This document shows positions 19,064 through 27,729 of a stretch of 64,000 bases of DNA, in pieces. Made by a program: the position numbers and the translations under genes. Positions within the stretch are counted from its first letter, which is position 1; each line of letters begins with the position of its first letter. The notes beneath the pieces are model-generated. The model was not told where the DNA came from and made no database searches. It saw only the letters and a list, made by a program, of their open reading frames with translations. The stretch comes from Chryseobacterium sp. JJR-5R (lineage in GTDB: Bacteria; Bacteroidota; Bacteroidia; Flavobacteriales; Weeksellaceae). The stretch lies in the NCBI RefSeq assembly GCF_034047335.1, contig NZ_CP139137.1:1-64000 (forward strand). The letters run 5' to 3'.

Positions 19064-19127
19064 TATGTCGATTCAATAAACATGATGGATTGTATATGTC
19101 GAAATTTTAGGTAAAAATCGACATATA
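19063..19127. repeat. Three ATATGTCGA motifs after fic
   Basis: ATATGTCGA occurs at 19063-19071 and 19094-19102 in plus orientation, and inverted at 19118-19126. The last two are the arms of a perfect 10-bp inverted repeat (TATATGTCGA at 19093-19102, TCGACATATA at 19118-19127). It could be an operator, a hairpin terminator for fic or a leftover insertion site. Confidence 0.55.
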
Positions 19128-19158
19128 ATTAATATCTTCTACTACATACATTTAAAAA

Positions 19159-19845
19159 ATGAAAATCTTATATCTTGAAACTTCTTCAAAAAACTGTTCG
19201 GTGGCCATTTCTGATAATGAAAAGCTGCTGTGCCTTACCGAAGAAGTTTCTGAAAACTATAAACAGTCGGAAAGCCTTCATACTTTTGTAGAATGGGCGC
19301 TGGAAGGTGCCGGAATTTCAGTACAGGATATTGAAGCCGTTTCTCTGGGAAAAGGCCCCGGCTCTTACACGGGCTTAAGGATTGGTTCGTCATCAGCAAA
19401 AGGGTTCTGTTACGGACTGAAGGTTCCTTTAATTGCCGTAAATTCACTGGAAAGCATGATAGCGCCTTTTTTAGGGCAGAACTATGATTTGGTTATTCCT
19501 CTGGTCGATGCAAGAAGAATGGAGGTATATACTGCTGTTTATGACGGAAAAACGGGTAATGAAGTTTCCGGTACGGAGGCAAAAATTTTAGATGAAACTT
19601 CTTTTACGGAATTTAAGAATAAAAAAGTAATATTTGTGGGAGACGGAGCCTTGAAAGCAAGAGAAATCCTGCAGCTTCCTGATGCGGAATTTAATGCAGG
19701 CATCTACCCTTCTGCACAATATCTTATCAAAAAAACCATGGAAAAAATCAGGGATAAAGCGTTTGAAGATATTGCCTATTTCGAGCCTTTTTATTTAAAA
19801 GATTTTCATGGCGTAAAGAAAAAGAAATCACAGGATCCGAATTAA
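19159..19845 (+). CDS. tsaB: tRNA threonylcarbamoyladenosine biosynthesis protein TsaB
   Basis: A 228-aa ASKHA-fold protein that pairs with TsaD in adding the t6A37 modification to ANN-decoding tRNAs. The N-terminal ILYLETSSKNCSVAIS and the block SLGKGPGSYTGLRIGSS are diagnostic. The catalytic metal site of TsaD is absent, as expected for the TsaB paralogue. It ends at a bidirectional terminator shared with the convergent lipoprotein gene. Confidence 0.93.
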   Translation: MKILYLETSSKNCSVAISDNEKLLCLTEEVSENYKQSESLHTFVEWALEGAGISVQDIEAVSLGKGPGSYTGLRIGSSSAKGFCYGLKVPLIAVNSLESMIAPFLGQNYDLVIPLVDARRMEVYTAVYDGKTGNEVSGTEAKILDETSFTEFKNKKVIFVGDGALKAREILQLPDAEFNAGIYPSAQYLIKKTMEKIRDKAFEDIAYFEPFYLKDFHGVKKKKSQDPN

Positions 19846-19868
19846 CCTGAATTGAGCCGGTATAAAGA

Positions 19869-19896
19869 AAGCGAAGAATTAAATTCTTCGCTTTTT
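19869..19896. terminator. Bidirectional terminator between tsaB and the porW-like gene
   Basis: A perfect 12-bp stem (AAGCGAAGAATT/AATTCTTCGCTT), T-run on the plus strand and AAAG (CTTT on minus) on the other. It lies between two convergent genes whose stops are 53 bp apart. Confidence 0.85.
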
Positions 19897-19898
19897 GT

Positions 19899-22529
19899 TT
19901 ATTGTGGTTTTGCAGGAACCGAATTCATATCTGCCGGTGACATCTGCTGATTGTTATTCTGTTTTCTTCTTGGCCTGTTGCCGTTCATGCCGTTTCCGGA
20001 CGGCTGCATGGGCTGAGGATTGCTCATCTGCACATTTCCCTGGTTCTGGGGAACTCCTGTAGCATTATTGAACTGCTGTCCAGGCTGCTGAACCGGAATA
20101 TTATTGCTCATGGCTCCGGGATTCTTGGGTAAAGCATTGCCTTTATTGTCTGTTGCCTGAAACGAAAGGTCCGTTTTCAGGTAATTCAGCATTTCCTTAG
20201 CCTTCTCCCCTTCAGGGGTTTTGGAATAATTTAAAGCGATCTGTTCCAGCTGCAGGATCATCACTTCTTTCCCGCTCGATTTTCCTGAGTTGAACGCATT
20301 TAATAAATACAGTTTCGGAACCAGTGCATCTTTCGGATATTTCTGAATGGTCTGTTCAATAATGTCTTTGCTCTCCCCGAATTTCTCGGATTCGTAGAGT
20401 GCAAACGCCTGTTTATACTGGCTTTCCACATCTGTTGAAGATTTTACAAATGTACTGCTCTTCGGGTTTCTTGCAAATTCTGCGTAAGATGTATAAGGAT
20501 AGTCTTTCAGTAAGATCTGTTTGGCTCTGTCGGCGATCTGAGGATTTTTAAGGTAATTCATGGCAAAAATCTCATAAAGTGCCTGTAGCATTACTTTTTC
20601 TTCAGGCTTTACGTCCACCAGGTCATACAGGGTTTTTGTAGCTAAAGGCGTATTGGTAAAATAATTCTGATACATCACCCCTAATCCTAATGAAGCGGTG
20701 TCTCTGTCTTTTTTCAACTGATCCAGCTTGGCCATATCCGTCGGGATCTGTTCGATATAAAAAGCAGGTTCGAAACGTCTGGGATTCGGTGCCGTTGTAG
20801 TTCCCAAAGCATCGCTCTTCATATCCTCGATCGTTGCCATTTTCTTTGAGGAACGCCAGTTATCAACCAAAGCCCTTTCTCCCCAGGTCTGTTTAAAGGT
20901 CTGGGACCCTTTCAGAACCGTTCCTGTATTGGAAAAATAAAACCCTCTGTTGGTAACTCCGAAATCTTCAAAAGCATTTGAACTGTTGGCAAAAATTGAA
21001 GCTGCATTATAATCTCCTCCGTCAAATCCTTTGCTGCGCTCAGCACGTCTTCTTTCCAGTTCCTCATTCTCTTCCCGTACTTTTATTTTAGCAATATATT
21101 TTGAGAAAAAATCGGTTTTCTGTTCCGGCGACATTTTGGCCAGGTTCAGAATACTGTCATTCTTCTTGATCATATAATAATTTTTAGAAATCTTTTTGAT
21201 GTAAACGGACTGGTCTGCCAGAAGAACCTTTGAAGGTTCATAAGTCATCACCGCTAAAGCCGAATCATAATAGGCCCCTGCCCCGATGTAGTCATTTTTA
21301 TCTAAATATCCTTTCCCGATTTCATAATATGCCAGTCCCCGGATCTGCCCGTCTGAAACCTTTTCTGCCAGGGATTTCCTGAAGTATTCCTGGGCTTCAT
21401 CCTTTTTACCGGCTTTGTTGGCCATAAGTCCCAATGCATAATAAAATTCATTCTTTCTGGAACCGTAGGTACCCTTTGTGCTGATGTCTTCCAGGTATTT
21501 CCTGGCTCCGCTGTAATCTCCGTTCCCATTGAAGGTTTTGGCAATTTCAATCTGGGATTTTACCTCAAATTCAAAATCATTGGCATACTTATAGGCGGCT
21601 ATAAAGCTTTCCCTGGCTTTCTCATTTTGGTTGAGGTTTTCTAAAACCTGCCCTCTCAGGTAAGCAATCCGGCTTTTCAGCTTTCTGTTGCTGTTAAGTT
21701 CAAAAGCATTATCCAGCTCCTTCACGGCCTCTTCTTTCTTTCCTGCATCCAGAAGCGATTCAGAATAGTAGATACTTAGCAGCTTTTCATATTGTTTGCT
21801 GATTTTTTCGCTTTTTAACTTCGCAAAAACTTCATGTGCCTTATGGTAATTTTTAATCTGGTCATAGGCCAGACCCTGATAAATTCTGGCCAGAGGGATT
21901 CGTTTGTCATCCTTCATATGGGTGAAAACATAGTTCAGGGCATCCAGTGCCTCCAAAGACTTTCCTCTGTAAATCCTGGCCTGTGCAAGGATCATGTACG
22001 CATCAAAAATCTGTTTATTCTGCTCTTCACCATGTTTGATCACAGAATATTTGTTAATCGCCTTTAATGCTTTTGCTTCAGCAATTTCCAGGGTGGTGGC
22101 TCCTTTCTGGTCCATTTGGTTCGGGTCTCCTCCTGTTCCTGCACCCGGTCCGCCGGACATGGCAGGATTTCCGGGCATTCCTGACGGCATCCCGGGCATC
22201 CCGCCTCTGCCGTTGCTGCTTTGCTGCGGCCTGTTGACTTCCGCCATTTTCATGGAGTTTTCTGCAAAAGCAGAAGACTGTCCCAGGTCACTTCCCAAAG
22301 GCTGGTCTTCATAAGTAAGAACAGGGATAAACGGCGCATAGAAATTGTCCTTATGTGCTTTGTCCCTGGTTTCAAACTCATTATTCAATGCATCCTTGGC
22401 ATTAAACAAGGTGTTGTAGTATGTGGTAAACCCTTTCATGAACTTCGATCGCTGTTCCGGCTTCTTGACTCTGGTAGAACACGAAGCAACAATACAAAGT
22501 ATCAAAAGGAATAAGATATTCTTTTTCAT
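19899..22529 (-). CDS. TPR lipoprotein of the PorW/SprE type (type IX secretion)
   Basis: An 876-aa outer-membrane-type lipoprotein with signal peptide and lipobox ending at Cys17 (VASC). The first part after it (YYNTLFNAKDAL) resembles the start of SprE/PorW, which is needed for type IX secretion and gliding in Flavobacterium and Porphyromonas. Several TPR-like helical pairs fill about residues 170-460, and a second helical repeat block covers 650-800. Two low-complexity inserts rich in Gly, Pro, Asn and Met lie at about 100-140 and 820-876. T9SS activity is supported by the T9SS cargo gene at 57-58.8 kb. The exact orthology should be tested; a generic TPR lipoprotein is the alternative. Confidence 0.75.
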   Translation of the reverse strand: MKKNILFLLILCIVASCSTRVKKPEQRSKFMKGFTTYYNTLFNAKDALNNEFETRDKAHKDNFYAPFIPVLTYEDQPLGSDLGQSSAFAENSMKMAEVNRPQQSSNGRGGMPGMPSGMPGNPAMSGGPGAGTGGDPNQMDQKGATTLEIAEAKALKAINKYSVIKHGEEQNKQIFDAYMILAQARIYRGKSLEALDALNYVFTHMKDDKRIPLARIYQGLAYDQIKNYHKAHEVFAKLKSEKISKQYEKLLSIYYSESLLDAGKKEEAVKELDNAFELNSNRKLKSRIAYLRGQVLENLNQNEKARESFIAAYKYANDFEFEVKSQIEIAKTFNGNGDYSGARKYLEDISTKGTYGSRKNEFYYALGLMANKAGKKDEAQEYFRKSLAEKVSDGQIRGLAYYEIGKGYLDKNDYIGAGAYYDSALAVMTYEPSKVLLADQSVYIKKISKNYYMIKKNDSILNLAKMSPEQKTDFFSKYIAKIKVREENEELERRRAERSKGFDGGDYNAASIFANSSNAFEDFGVTNRGFYFSNTGTVLKGSQTFKQTWGERALVDNWRSSKKMATIEDMKSDALGTTTAPNPRRFEPAFYIEQIPTDMAKLDQLKKDRDTASLGLGVMYQNYFTNTPLATKTLYDLVDVKPEEKVMLQALYEIFAMNYLKNPQIADRAKQILLKDYPYTSYAEFARNPKSSTFVKSSTDVESQYKQAFALYESEKFGESKDIIEQTIQKYPKDALVPKLYLLNAFNSGKSSGKEVMILQLEQIALNYSKTPEGEKAKEMLNYLKTDLSFQATDNKGNALPKNPGAMSNNIPVQQPGQQFNNATGVPQNQGNVQMSNPQPMQPSGNGMNGNRPRRKQNNNQQMSPADMNSVPAKPQ

Positions 22530-22614
22530 TATTTAATATAACTCGCTAATATACTTTTTATTATAAGTAGTTTGATGATTTTGTAAAAATAATAAAATTT
22601 TACAGGGAAACTGA

Positions 22615-23169
22615 TTATATTTCTTTCAGAATTTCGTAAACCAAATGGGTCGGAAGGCCCATAATGGTATAAAAACTCCCGTTTATTTTATTGATTTTTG
22701 CCATTCCGAGCCATTCCTGGATCCCATAGCTTCCCGCCTTATCAAAAGGCCGGTAATGCCGGATGTAATATTCAATTTCATCATCCGTAATGGTACTGAA
22801 TTCCACATCGGCCATATCGGTCTGTGTAATGGTCTTCTCTGAAGTTTTAACCGTGATCCCGGTAAAGACCTGATGGGTTTTTCCCGAAAGAAGCTTCAGT
22901 ATGTTCCTGGCATCATCTTCATCTTTCGGTTTCCCGAGAAATTGGTTATCAATTGCTACAACTGTATCTGCCGTTAGCAGGACTTCGCCTTCTTTAAGTT
23001 CACGGAAGGCTTTTGATTTCAGTTCAGACAGATAAGCTGCGGATTCCCCTGCTGTAATATGTGCGGGGACAATCTCTTCACAATCAATCTTCACTACTTC
23101 AAACTCAAACCCTAAACCGGATAACAGCTCTTTTCTCCTGGGAGACTGTGAGGCTAACAATAATTTCAT
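22615..23169 (-). CDS. maf: Maf-family nucleoside triphosphate pyrophosphatase
   Basis: A 184-aa house-cleaning pyrophosphatase that hydrolyses non-canonical or excess NTPs such as dTTP/UTP. The N-terminal LLLASQSPRRKELL and the later blocks LTADTVVAIDNQFLGKPKD and YGIQEW are the family signature. It follows the KdsC-type gene on the same strand after 10 bp and is likely in one operon with it and the DUF2520 gene. Confidence 0.93.
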   Translation of the reverse strand: MKLLLASQSPRRKELLSGLGFEFEVVKIDCEEIVPAHITAGESAAYLSELKSKAFRELKEGEVLLTADTVVAIDNQFLGKPKDEDDARNILKLLSGKTHQVFTGITVKTSEKTITQTDMADVEFSTITDDEIEYYIRHYRPFDKAGSYGIQEWLGMAKINKINGSFYTIMGLPTHLVYEILKEI

Positions 23170-23179
23170 TTGTAATTAA

Positions 23180-23698
23180 TTATACCGATTGTGTATGATC
23201 ATCATGCCAGTTTCCCTGCACTTTCATTACCTGTTCGATGACATCGCGAACGGCTCCGCTTCCCCCCTTTTTCGGCGAAATATAAGTGGCGATTTCCTTG
23301 ATTTCGGGAACAGCATTTTCCGGGCAGGCTGCAATGGCAGAATTTTTCATAATATGGAGATCCGGAATGTCGTCGCCCATTGTTAAAATCTCTTCATTAA
23401 CGAGATTGTATTTTGATTTAAAATCTTCGAAGTCAATCATCTTATCAGGCGATTTAGGGTAATAATCCTCAATACCGAGATAAGTGATCCTGTGTTTTAC
23501 CATTTCATCGTTTCCTCCGGTAATAACGCCGATCAGGTAGTTGTTTTTCAAAGCCTTTATGACAGCATATCCATCCAGGACATTCATCACCCGGCACATA
23601 TTTCCTCCGGGAAGAAGATAAACGCTTCCATCGGTGAAGACGCCGTCTACATCAAATACAAATGCTTTTATATTTTTTAATTTCTCTTTATAGCTCAT
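23180..23698 (-). CDS. KdsC-type HAD phosphatase (KDO 8-phosphate phosphatase-like)
   Basis: A 172-aa C0-type HAD hydrolase. Motif I is FDVDGVFTDG (nucleophile Asp16, general acid Asp18), motif II is the Thr in ITGG, and motif III/IV is MGDDIPD. The short cap-less form matches KdsC, which releases phosphate from KDO 8-phosphate in lipid A core synthesis. Overlaps the end of the DUF2520 gene by 11 bp. Other C0 phosphatases cannot be excluded. Confidence 0.85.
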   Translation of the reverse strand: MSYKEKLKNIKAFVFDVDGVFTDGSVYLLPGGNMCRVMNVLDGYAVIKALKNNYLIGVITGGNDEMVKHRITYLGIEDYYPKSPDKMIDFEDFKSKYNLVNEEILTMGDDIPDLHIMKNSAIAACPENAVPEIKEIATYISPKKGGSGAVRDVIEQVMKVQGNWHDDHTQSV

Positions 23699-24437
23699 AC
23701 AATTTTTGAATAGAATGGTTCATTGTTTTATAGATCTCCAGGCTTTCATCCTCCAATAATTCTTCATGCATTTCCAGAATCCTTTTATCATTTCTCACGG
23801 CAGGACCGGTCTGTGCGTATTTAGGATCAATCTCATGAATTTTTCCAACGGTCTCATCGATCAGCGGTAAAAAATAATCAAACGGGATTTTCTGCGAGTC
23901 TGAAATTTCTTTCGCCCTGGAGAAAAGATGGTTCACAAAATTACAGGCAAACACTGCAGTCAGGTGGATGTATTTCCTTTTTTCATACGTACTTTCCATC
24001 ACATTCTTAGAAATTGCAGAAGCCATGTCAGATAATAGCTTCCTATCCTCTTCGTTTTCAGCCTCAATAAAAAACGGAATATGCTGATAATCCAGCTTTT
24101 TGGATTTTGAAAAAGTCTGTAACGGATACAGGCTGGATTTCCGGTACTCCCCTGCCAAAATATCTATCGGGAGTGAACCTGAAGTATGTGCCACAAGGCA
24201 GTCCTTCCGGATAATGAGCCGGGAAACCTCTCCTACTGACTGATCGCTGACGCAGATAATGTACAGATCTGCATCACTGAGTTTTTTAGTTGAATAAGGG
24301 ATCTGCAGTTTCTCAGAAATTTTTTCCAGTTCCTGTTCATTCCTGCCGAAAATCTGGGCTACAGGAACAGCATTGAGCATAAAAGCTTTAGCCAGATGAT
24401 ACGCTACATTTCCGGAACCGATGATTACAGTTTGCAT
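23688..24437 (-). CDS. Rossmann-like/DUF2520 domain protein
   Basis: A 249-aa protein with an N-terminal NAD(P)-binding start TVIIGSGNVAYHLAKAF and a helical C-terminal domain (about 120-245), the layout of ProC-like reductases annotated DUF2520. The block VAHTSGSLPIDIL is typical. The substrate is unknown. It is first in the operon with the KdsC-type gene and maf. Confidence 0.85.
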   Translation of the reverse strand: MQTVIIGSGNVAYHLAKAFMLNAVPVAQIFGRNEQELEKISEKLQIPYSTKKLSDADLYIICVSDQSVGEVSRLIIRKDCLVAHTSGSLPIDILAGEYRKSSLYPLQTFSKSKKLDYQHIPFFIEAENEEDRKLLSDMASAISKNVMESTYEKRKYIHLTAVFACNFVNHLFSRAKEISDSQKIPFDYFLPLIDETVGKIHEIDPKYAQTGPAVRNDKRILEMHEELLEDESLEIYKTMNHSIQKLYEL

Positions 24438-24786
24438 AGGACAAAGATAAGGTTTTCGCTTTAGTTTCAGAAAAAAGCAGAAACATCAAAGCATGAAAGT
24501 TATTTTATCTGGAATAATGAACTTGCGGCTGCATAACCTTCTGACCTTAATAATCACAAGATAATTTAATTACTGAATTTCCCCGGATTCAATATTGGTT
24601 ATACTTTTGATTCTTAAGTGAATGCTGGTAAGGAACATGATCGCAAGATTTATTTTTCATCATTTTAAGTGGAGTAATACAAGGAAGAACAGGATATTTC
24701 TTATATTTAGCCTCTATTGGACTAAAAGTTGAATATCTGATTTAACTTTCAATAATTTTTGTAATCCAAAACAATGAAAGCATCTT
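24438..24786. other. 349-bp gap between divergent genes
   Basis: Contains the promoters of the DUF2520 operon (leftward) and the ECF sigma operon (rightward). A near -7 element TAATTTTTG, one base too long for TAnnTTTG, lies at about 24754-24762. I see no RNA gene or repeat. Confidence 0.4.
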
Positions 24787-25338
24787 ATGAAGATTAAGGA
24801 CGCGGAAATTATTTCGTTGATGCAAAACCCACGGACTCATGAAAAAGGAGTCCGGGCCCTAATGGATGCTTATCAAAGCAGATTGTATTGGCACATAAGA
24901 CGGATTATTGTGGACGGGGATCTTGCGCAGGATACTCTGCAGGAAACCTTCATTAAAGCTTATCAGAATTTTCATCAGTTTAAAAATGACAGTCAGCTGT
25001 ATACCTGGCTATACAGGATTGCAACCAACGAGGCTTTACAGCAGATCAATAAGCTGAAAAGGATGCAGAAAACAGATGAAGATCCGGAATATTATATGCA
25101 GAACCTGGTTGCCGATAATACGGAAGGAGACGCAGAAGAAATACAGATCTTACTACAGAACGCCATACAAAGCCTGCCGGAAAAGCAGAAACTGGTATTT
25201 ATGATGCGGTATTATGATGACCTGCCTTATGAAGAAATATCTAAGATTGTAGATATGTCAGTAGGCACGCTGAAAACAAATTATCATTATGCCAAACAAA
25301 AAATAGAAGAACATATTAAAGAAAATTTCGAAAGGTAA
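24787..25338 (+). CDS. ECF-type RNA polymerase sigma factor
   Basis: A 183-aa sigma-70 family factor with region 2 (LAQDTLQETFIKAYQNFHQF, TWLYRIATNEA) and region 4 (LPEKQKLVFMMRYYDDLPYEEISKIVDMSVGTLKTNYHYAKQKI) in shortened view, and nothing between them, as in ECF factors. It directs polymerase to an alternative promoter set. The two following genes, 17 and 4 bp apart, are a one-span membrane protein and a small secreted protein, the standard ECF operon layout. Confidence 0.92.
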   Translation: MKIKDAEIISLMQNPRTHEKGVRALMDAYQSRLYWHIRRIIVDGDLAQDTLQETFIKAYQNFHQFKNDSQLYTWLYRIATNEALQQINKLKRMQKTDEDPEYYMQNLVADNTEGDAEEIQILLQNAIQSLPEKQKLVFMMRYYDDLPYEEISKIVDMSVGTLKTNYHYAKQKIEEHIKENFER

Positions 25339-25355
25339 TTTTTGAAAAAAAAGAA

Positions 25356-25898
25356 ATGAAAGATTTTGATATAGAAAAACTGGAGCGCAAAAACATTTAC
25401 CGGATGCCTGATGATCTGTTTGAAAACATCCAGGAGAAAGTAATGAATGAGGTAAAGGCCAATAAAAAGGCACCGGTATTCAGATTGAACTGGGCGTATG
25501 CTGCAGCTGCATCACTGGCTTTGATTTTTGGAGCGACTTTTGTTTTCAATTCCTATAATAAAACATCAGAAGATCCTAAAGTTAACAAAACGGCTTATGT
25601 TGCTTATAATACAGAAAAGAAAACAGAAAGCCAGATTGCTTACGAAACATTGAAATCTGATTTAACTTCTGTTGAAAGTAATCATCAAACCAATGAAAGC
25701 GGACAGAGCAAAAAGTCTTTAGCAAAAGAAGATAAAACAGAAAAGGCTTCAGCAGGTATAAAAGCCAGGACGGCAAAGCCTGTTTTAAAAGAAAATGAAG
25801 CTCAGATGAATGCCTTTTTGGATTCCTTTACAAATTCTGAAATTTCAGAATTGGCAAGTAATTCTACACAGGATGTTTATTTGGATTTATATAATTAA
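25356..25898 (+). CDS. Putative anti-sigma factor, single-span membrane protein
   Basis: A 180-aa protein with a cytoplasmic N-terminus (about 1-46), one membrane helix (about 48-66, WAYAAAASLALIFGATFVF) and a Lys/Ser/Glu-rich extracytoplasmic tail. Its place directly after the ECF sigma gene and this topology suggest that it binds and holds the sigma factor. No zinc-binding anti-sigma motif is visible, so the assignment rests on context. Confidence 0.7.
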   Translation: MKDFDIEKLERKNIYRMPDDLFENIQEKVMNEVKANKKAPVFRLNWAYAAAASLALIFGATFVFNSYNKTSEDPKVNKTAYVAYNTEKKTESQIAYETLKSDLTSVESNHQTNESGQSKKSLAKEDKTEKASAGIKARTAKPVLKENEAQMNAFLDSFTNSEISELASNSTQDVYLDLYN

Positions 25899-25902
25899 TA
25901 GG

Positions 25903-26415
25903 ATGATGAAAAAGATATTATTTACGCTTTTTATGATGTATGCTTTTGGTCTGAATGCCCAGAAAACAGATTATGACTGGAAAAAGATGAATCCTAAACA
26001 GAGGAAGGAGGTGATTAATAATCTTTCTCCGGAAGAAAGGAAGGTACTTCTTAATGAGTTCAGGAATAATATGGTGATGGATAATCTGAACTTAGATCCA
26101 GGCGATAAAAAGGAATTTACGGATATTTACAATGAATATCTGGAAAGCCAGAAGCAGATTAAAAGTCAGTTTAATTCCAATTTCAATGCTGAAACGCTGT
26201 CTGATGAAGAGGCAAAAGCCAAGCTGCAGCAGAGTTTTGAAGTGGGACAGAAAATGTTAGATAATAGAAAAAAATATGCTGATAAAATGCAGCAGATTAT
26301 TCCTTGCCAGAAGGTATTGAAGCTGTTTCAGTCTGAGGGGATGATGAGAGATAAAATGAATGAAAGGAAACCCCGCGGAAATGATAACGCTGCGAAACAG
26401 AGGCAAAACCCATAA
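25903..26415 (+). CDS. Small secreted helical protein of the ECF operon
   Basis: A 170-aa protein with a signal peptide ending at NAQ (about residue 18) and a highly charged, helical mature part (Lys, Glu, Gln, Asn). The organisation recalls periplasmic Spy/CpxP-like or sensor proteins that accompany ECF systems, but there is no LTxxQ motif. I start it at the ATG at 25903 (MMKKIL), since the longer frame runs through the end of the previous gene. Role in sensing envelope stress is inference from context. Confidence 0.7.
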   Translation: MMKKILFTLFMMYAFGLNAQKTDYDWKKMNPKQRKEVINNLSPEERKVLLNEFRNNMVMDNLNLDPGDKKEFTDIYNEYLESQKQIKSQFNSNFNAETLSDEEAKAKLQQSFEVGQKMLDNRKKYADKMQQIIPCQKVLKLFQSEGMMRDKMNERKPRGNDNAAKQRQNP

Positions 26416-26438
26416 TAGTTTATTTTTTTTAATGTTGG

Positions 26439-26477
26439 ACGACCCTTGCAATTTATTTGTAAGGGTCGTTTAATTTT
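26439..26477 (+). terminator. Terminator of the ECF operon
   Basis: 9-bp perfect stem ACGACCCTT/AAGGGTCGT (26439-26447, 26461-26469), 13-nt loop, then TTAATTTT. Confidence 0.75.
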
Positions 26478-26497
26478 AAAACTAATGCTTAGTTTTG
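26474..26497 (+). promoter_or_regulatory. Palindromic promoter repeat, copy 1
   Basis: AAAACTAA-TGC-TTAGTTTT is a perfect 8-bp inverted repeat whose right end forms the -7 box TAGTTTTG (26490-26497). The 23-bp sequence recurs exactly at 27583-27605, and both copies lie 16 bp before an ATG and a signal-peptide start. Confidence 0.6.
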
Positions 26498-26513
26498 AGT
26501 AAACTAAAAAAAT

Positions 26514-27536
26514 ATGAAAAAGATCTTCTTCCCGGTTTTGTTTTCAGTTTTTGCATCTGCACAAAAAAACCAGCTTATAGAACTTAGAAACAGTATAAAA
26601 GATAAAGGCCATATAGCTAAATCCCTTACATTAATTGATCTGAGAGAAGACAAAAATATAGGAACGGTCTCTCACAGGGAAGAGCCGTATGAACTGAAAT
26701 TTGAAAGTGAGGATCTCGGAAAATTATTTGCAGACTGGTTTTCAGAAAATAATAAAGAGCAGGGGAGTATTGAATATTTCCTTATAATTGAAAGTTTAAA
26801 AGCGAATGATATCCCGACCGAGAGATCAGTTACAGGACATCTGGAAATGAAAATGGCTACTTTTTTAAAGAGAAACAATACATATTATTTTTTAAAAAAA
26901 TCAAAGATATCAAAAGACTATGCGCCGAAAGATCATGCTTACGTCACCAGGGTAATGGCTGCAGGAATCTCAGCGCAGATTGCCAACATAATTAAGGATT
27001 CTTATGACGAGAAAGGCCTGAATGTTCCCGTTTCTGAGACAGAGCTTGGAAACTATGAAAAAATAATATCAGAAAGGCTGCCGGTTTACAGCGGGCCTTT
27101 TACAGACGGTGTATATGCAGATTATAAATCTTTTGCAGAACAGAAACCGGATAAGGAACTTGTAGTAAAAAAGAATCCGGAAGGCACGATCAAAGGGGTA
27201 AAAAGAGCCGATGGTTATGATAATTTTAAAAGAGATGTTTTTGCAGTAGTTGATAACGGGATTGCATATAAAAGGACGCCGGTAAGCCTGATAGAAATTG
27301 AAAAGGACAATGAAGGGTTTTTTATAACCGCATCTGCAGAAGAAATTTTTCCGCCTGACAATACACTTCTCATTGCAGGCGCATCAAATGCAGGTGCAAT
27401 CGGAGGCCTGGTGGCAGCCGTAATAGATATTACCGCAGCAAAAATCCGCAGGCAGAACGCAAAATATTACCGGATAGGTATTGACGCGCTTACGGGTGAG
27501 TATATTTTACCTGAAGGTTTCGGCAAGTCCAGGTAA
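26514..27536 (+). CDS. Secreted hypothetical protein
   Basis: A 340-aa protein that I do not recognise. It has a signal peptide (cleavage near SAQ, residue 16), a mixed alpha/beta middle, and a Gly/Ala-rich hydrophobic stretch at about 290-312 (LLIAGASNAGAIGGLVAAVID) that may be a membrane segment or buried hairpin. No cysteine pattern or catalytic motif is evident. Its promoter and first 24 codons are duplicated downstream, which suggests that the locus once held tandem paralogues. Confidence 0.75.
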   Translation: MKKIFFPVLFSVFASAQKNQLIELRNSIKDKGHIAKSLTLIDLREDKNIGTVSHREEPYELKFESEDLGKLFADWFSENNKEQGSIEYFLIIESLKANDIPTERSVTGHLEMKMATFLKRNNTYYFLKKSKISKDYAPKDHAYVTRVMAAGISAQIANIIKDSYDEKGLNVPVSETELGNYEKIISERLPVYSGPFTDGVYADYKSFAEQKPDKELVVKKNPEGTIKGVKRADGYDNFKRDVFAVVDNGIAYKRTPVSLIEIEKDNEGFFITASAEEIFPPDNTLLIAGASNAGAIGGLVAAVIDITAAKIRRQNAKYYRIGIDALTGEYILPEGFGKSR

Positions 27537-27582
27537 TTTTTATGGCCGGGTATATCCGTCATTAAGCATGGAAGTCCTCTGA

Positions 27583-27605
27583 TTTAAAACTAATGCTTAG
27601 TTTTG
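27583..27605 (+). promoter_or_regulatory. Palindromic promoter repeat, copy 2
   Basis: Same 23-bp sequence as at 26475-26497, including the inverted repeat AAAACTAA-TGC-TTAGTTTT and the -7 box TAGTTTTG (27598-27605). Confidence 0.6.
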
Positions 27606-27621
27606 CAGGAAATTCTTAACG

Positions 27622-27729
27622 ATGAGAAAAATTATTTTATTTTTATTCCTTTCAGCATCCATGGCTGCACAGAAAGTGGAGTTTATCAAATTGAACCAGA
27701 ATTTATCTTTTATTATTTTTCGTCCGTAG
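27622..27729 (+). pseudogene. Truncated paralogue of the 26514 gene
   Basis: A 35-codon frame starting MRKIILFLFLSASMAAQK and then VEFIKL, which aligns with MKKIFFPVLFSVFASAQK and NQLIEL at the start of the 26514-27536 protein. It stops at 27727, after running into the 3' end of the convergent GH92 gene. It keeps the palindromic promoter at the identical 16-bp distance. It looks like the 5' end of a second gene copy whose body was deleted. Confidence 0.6.
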
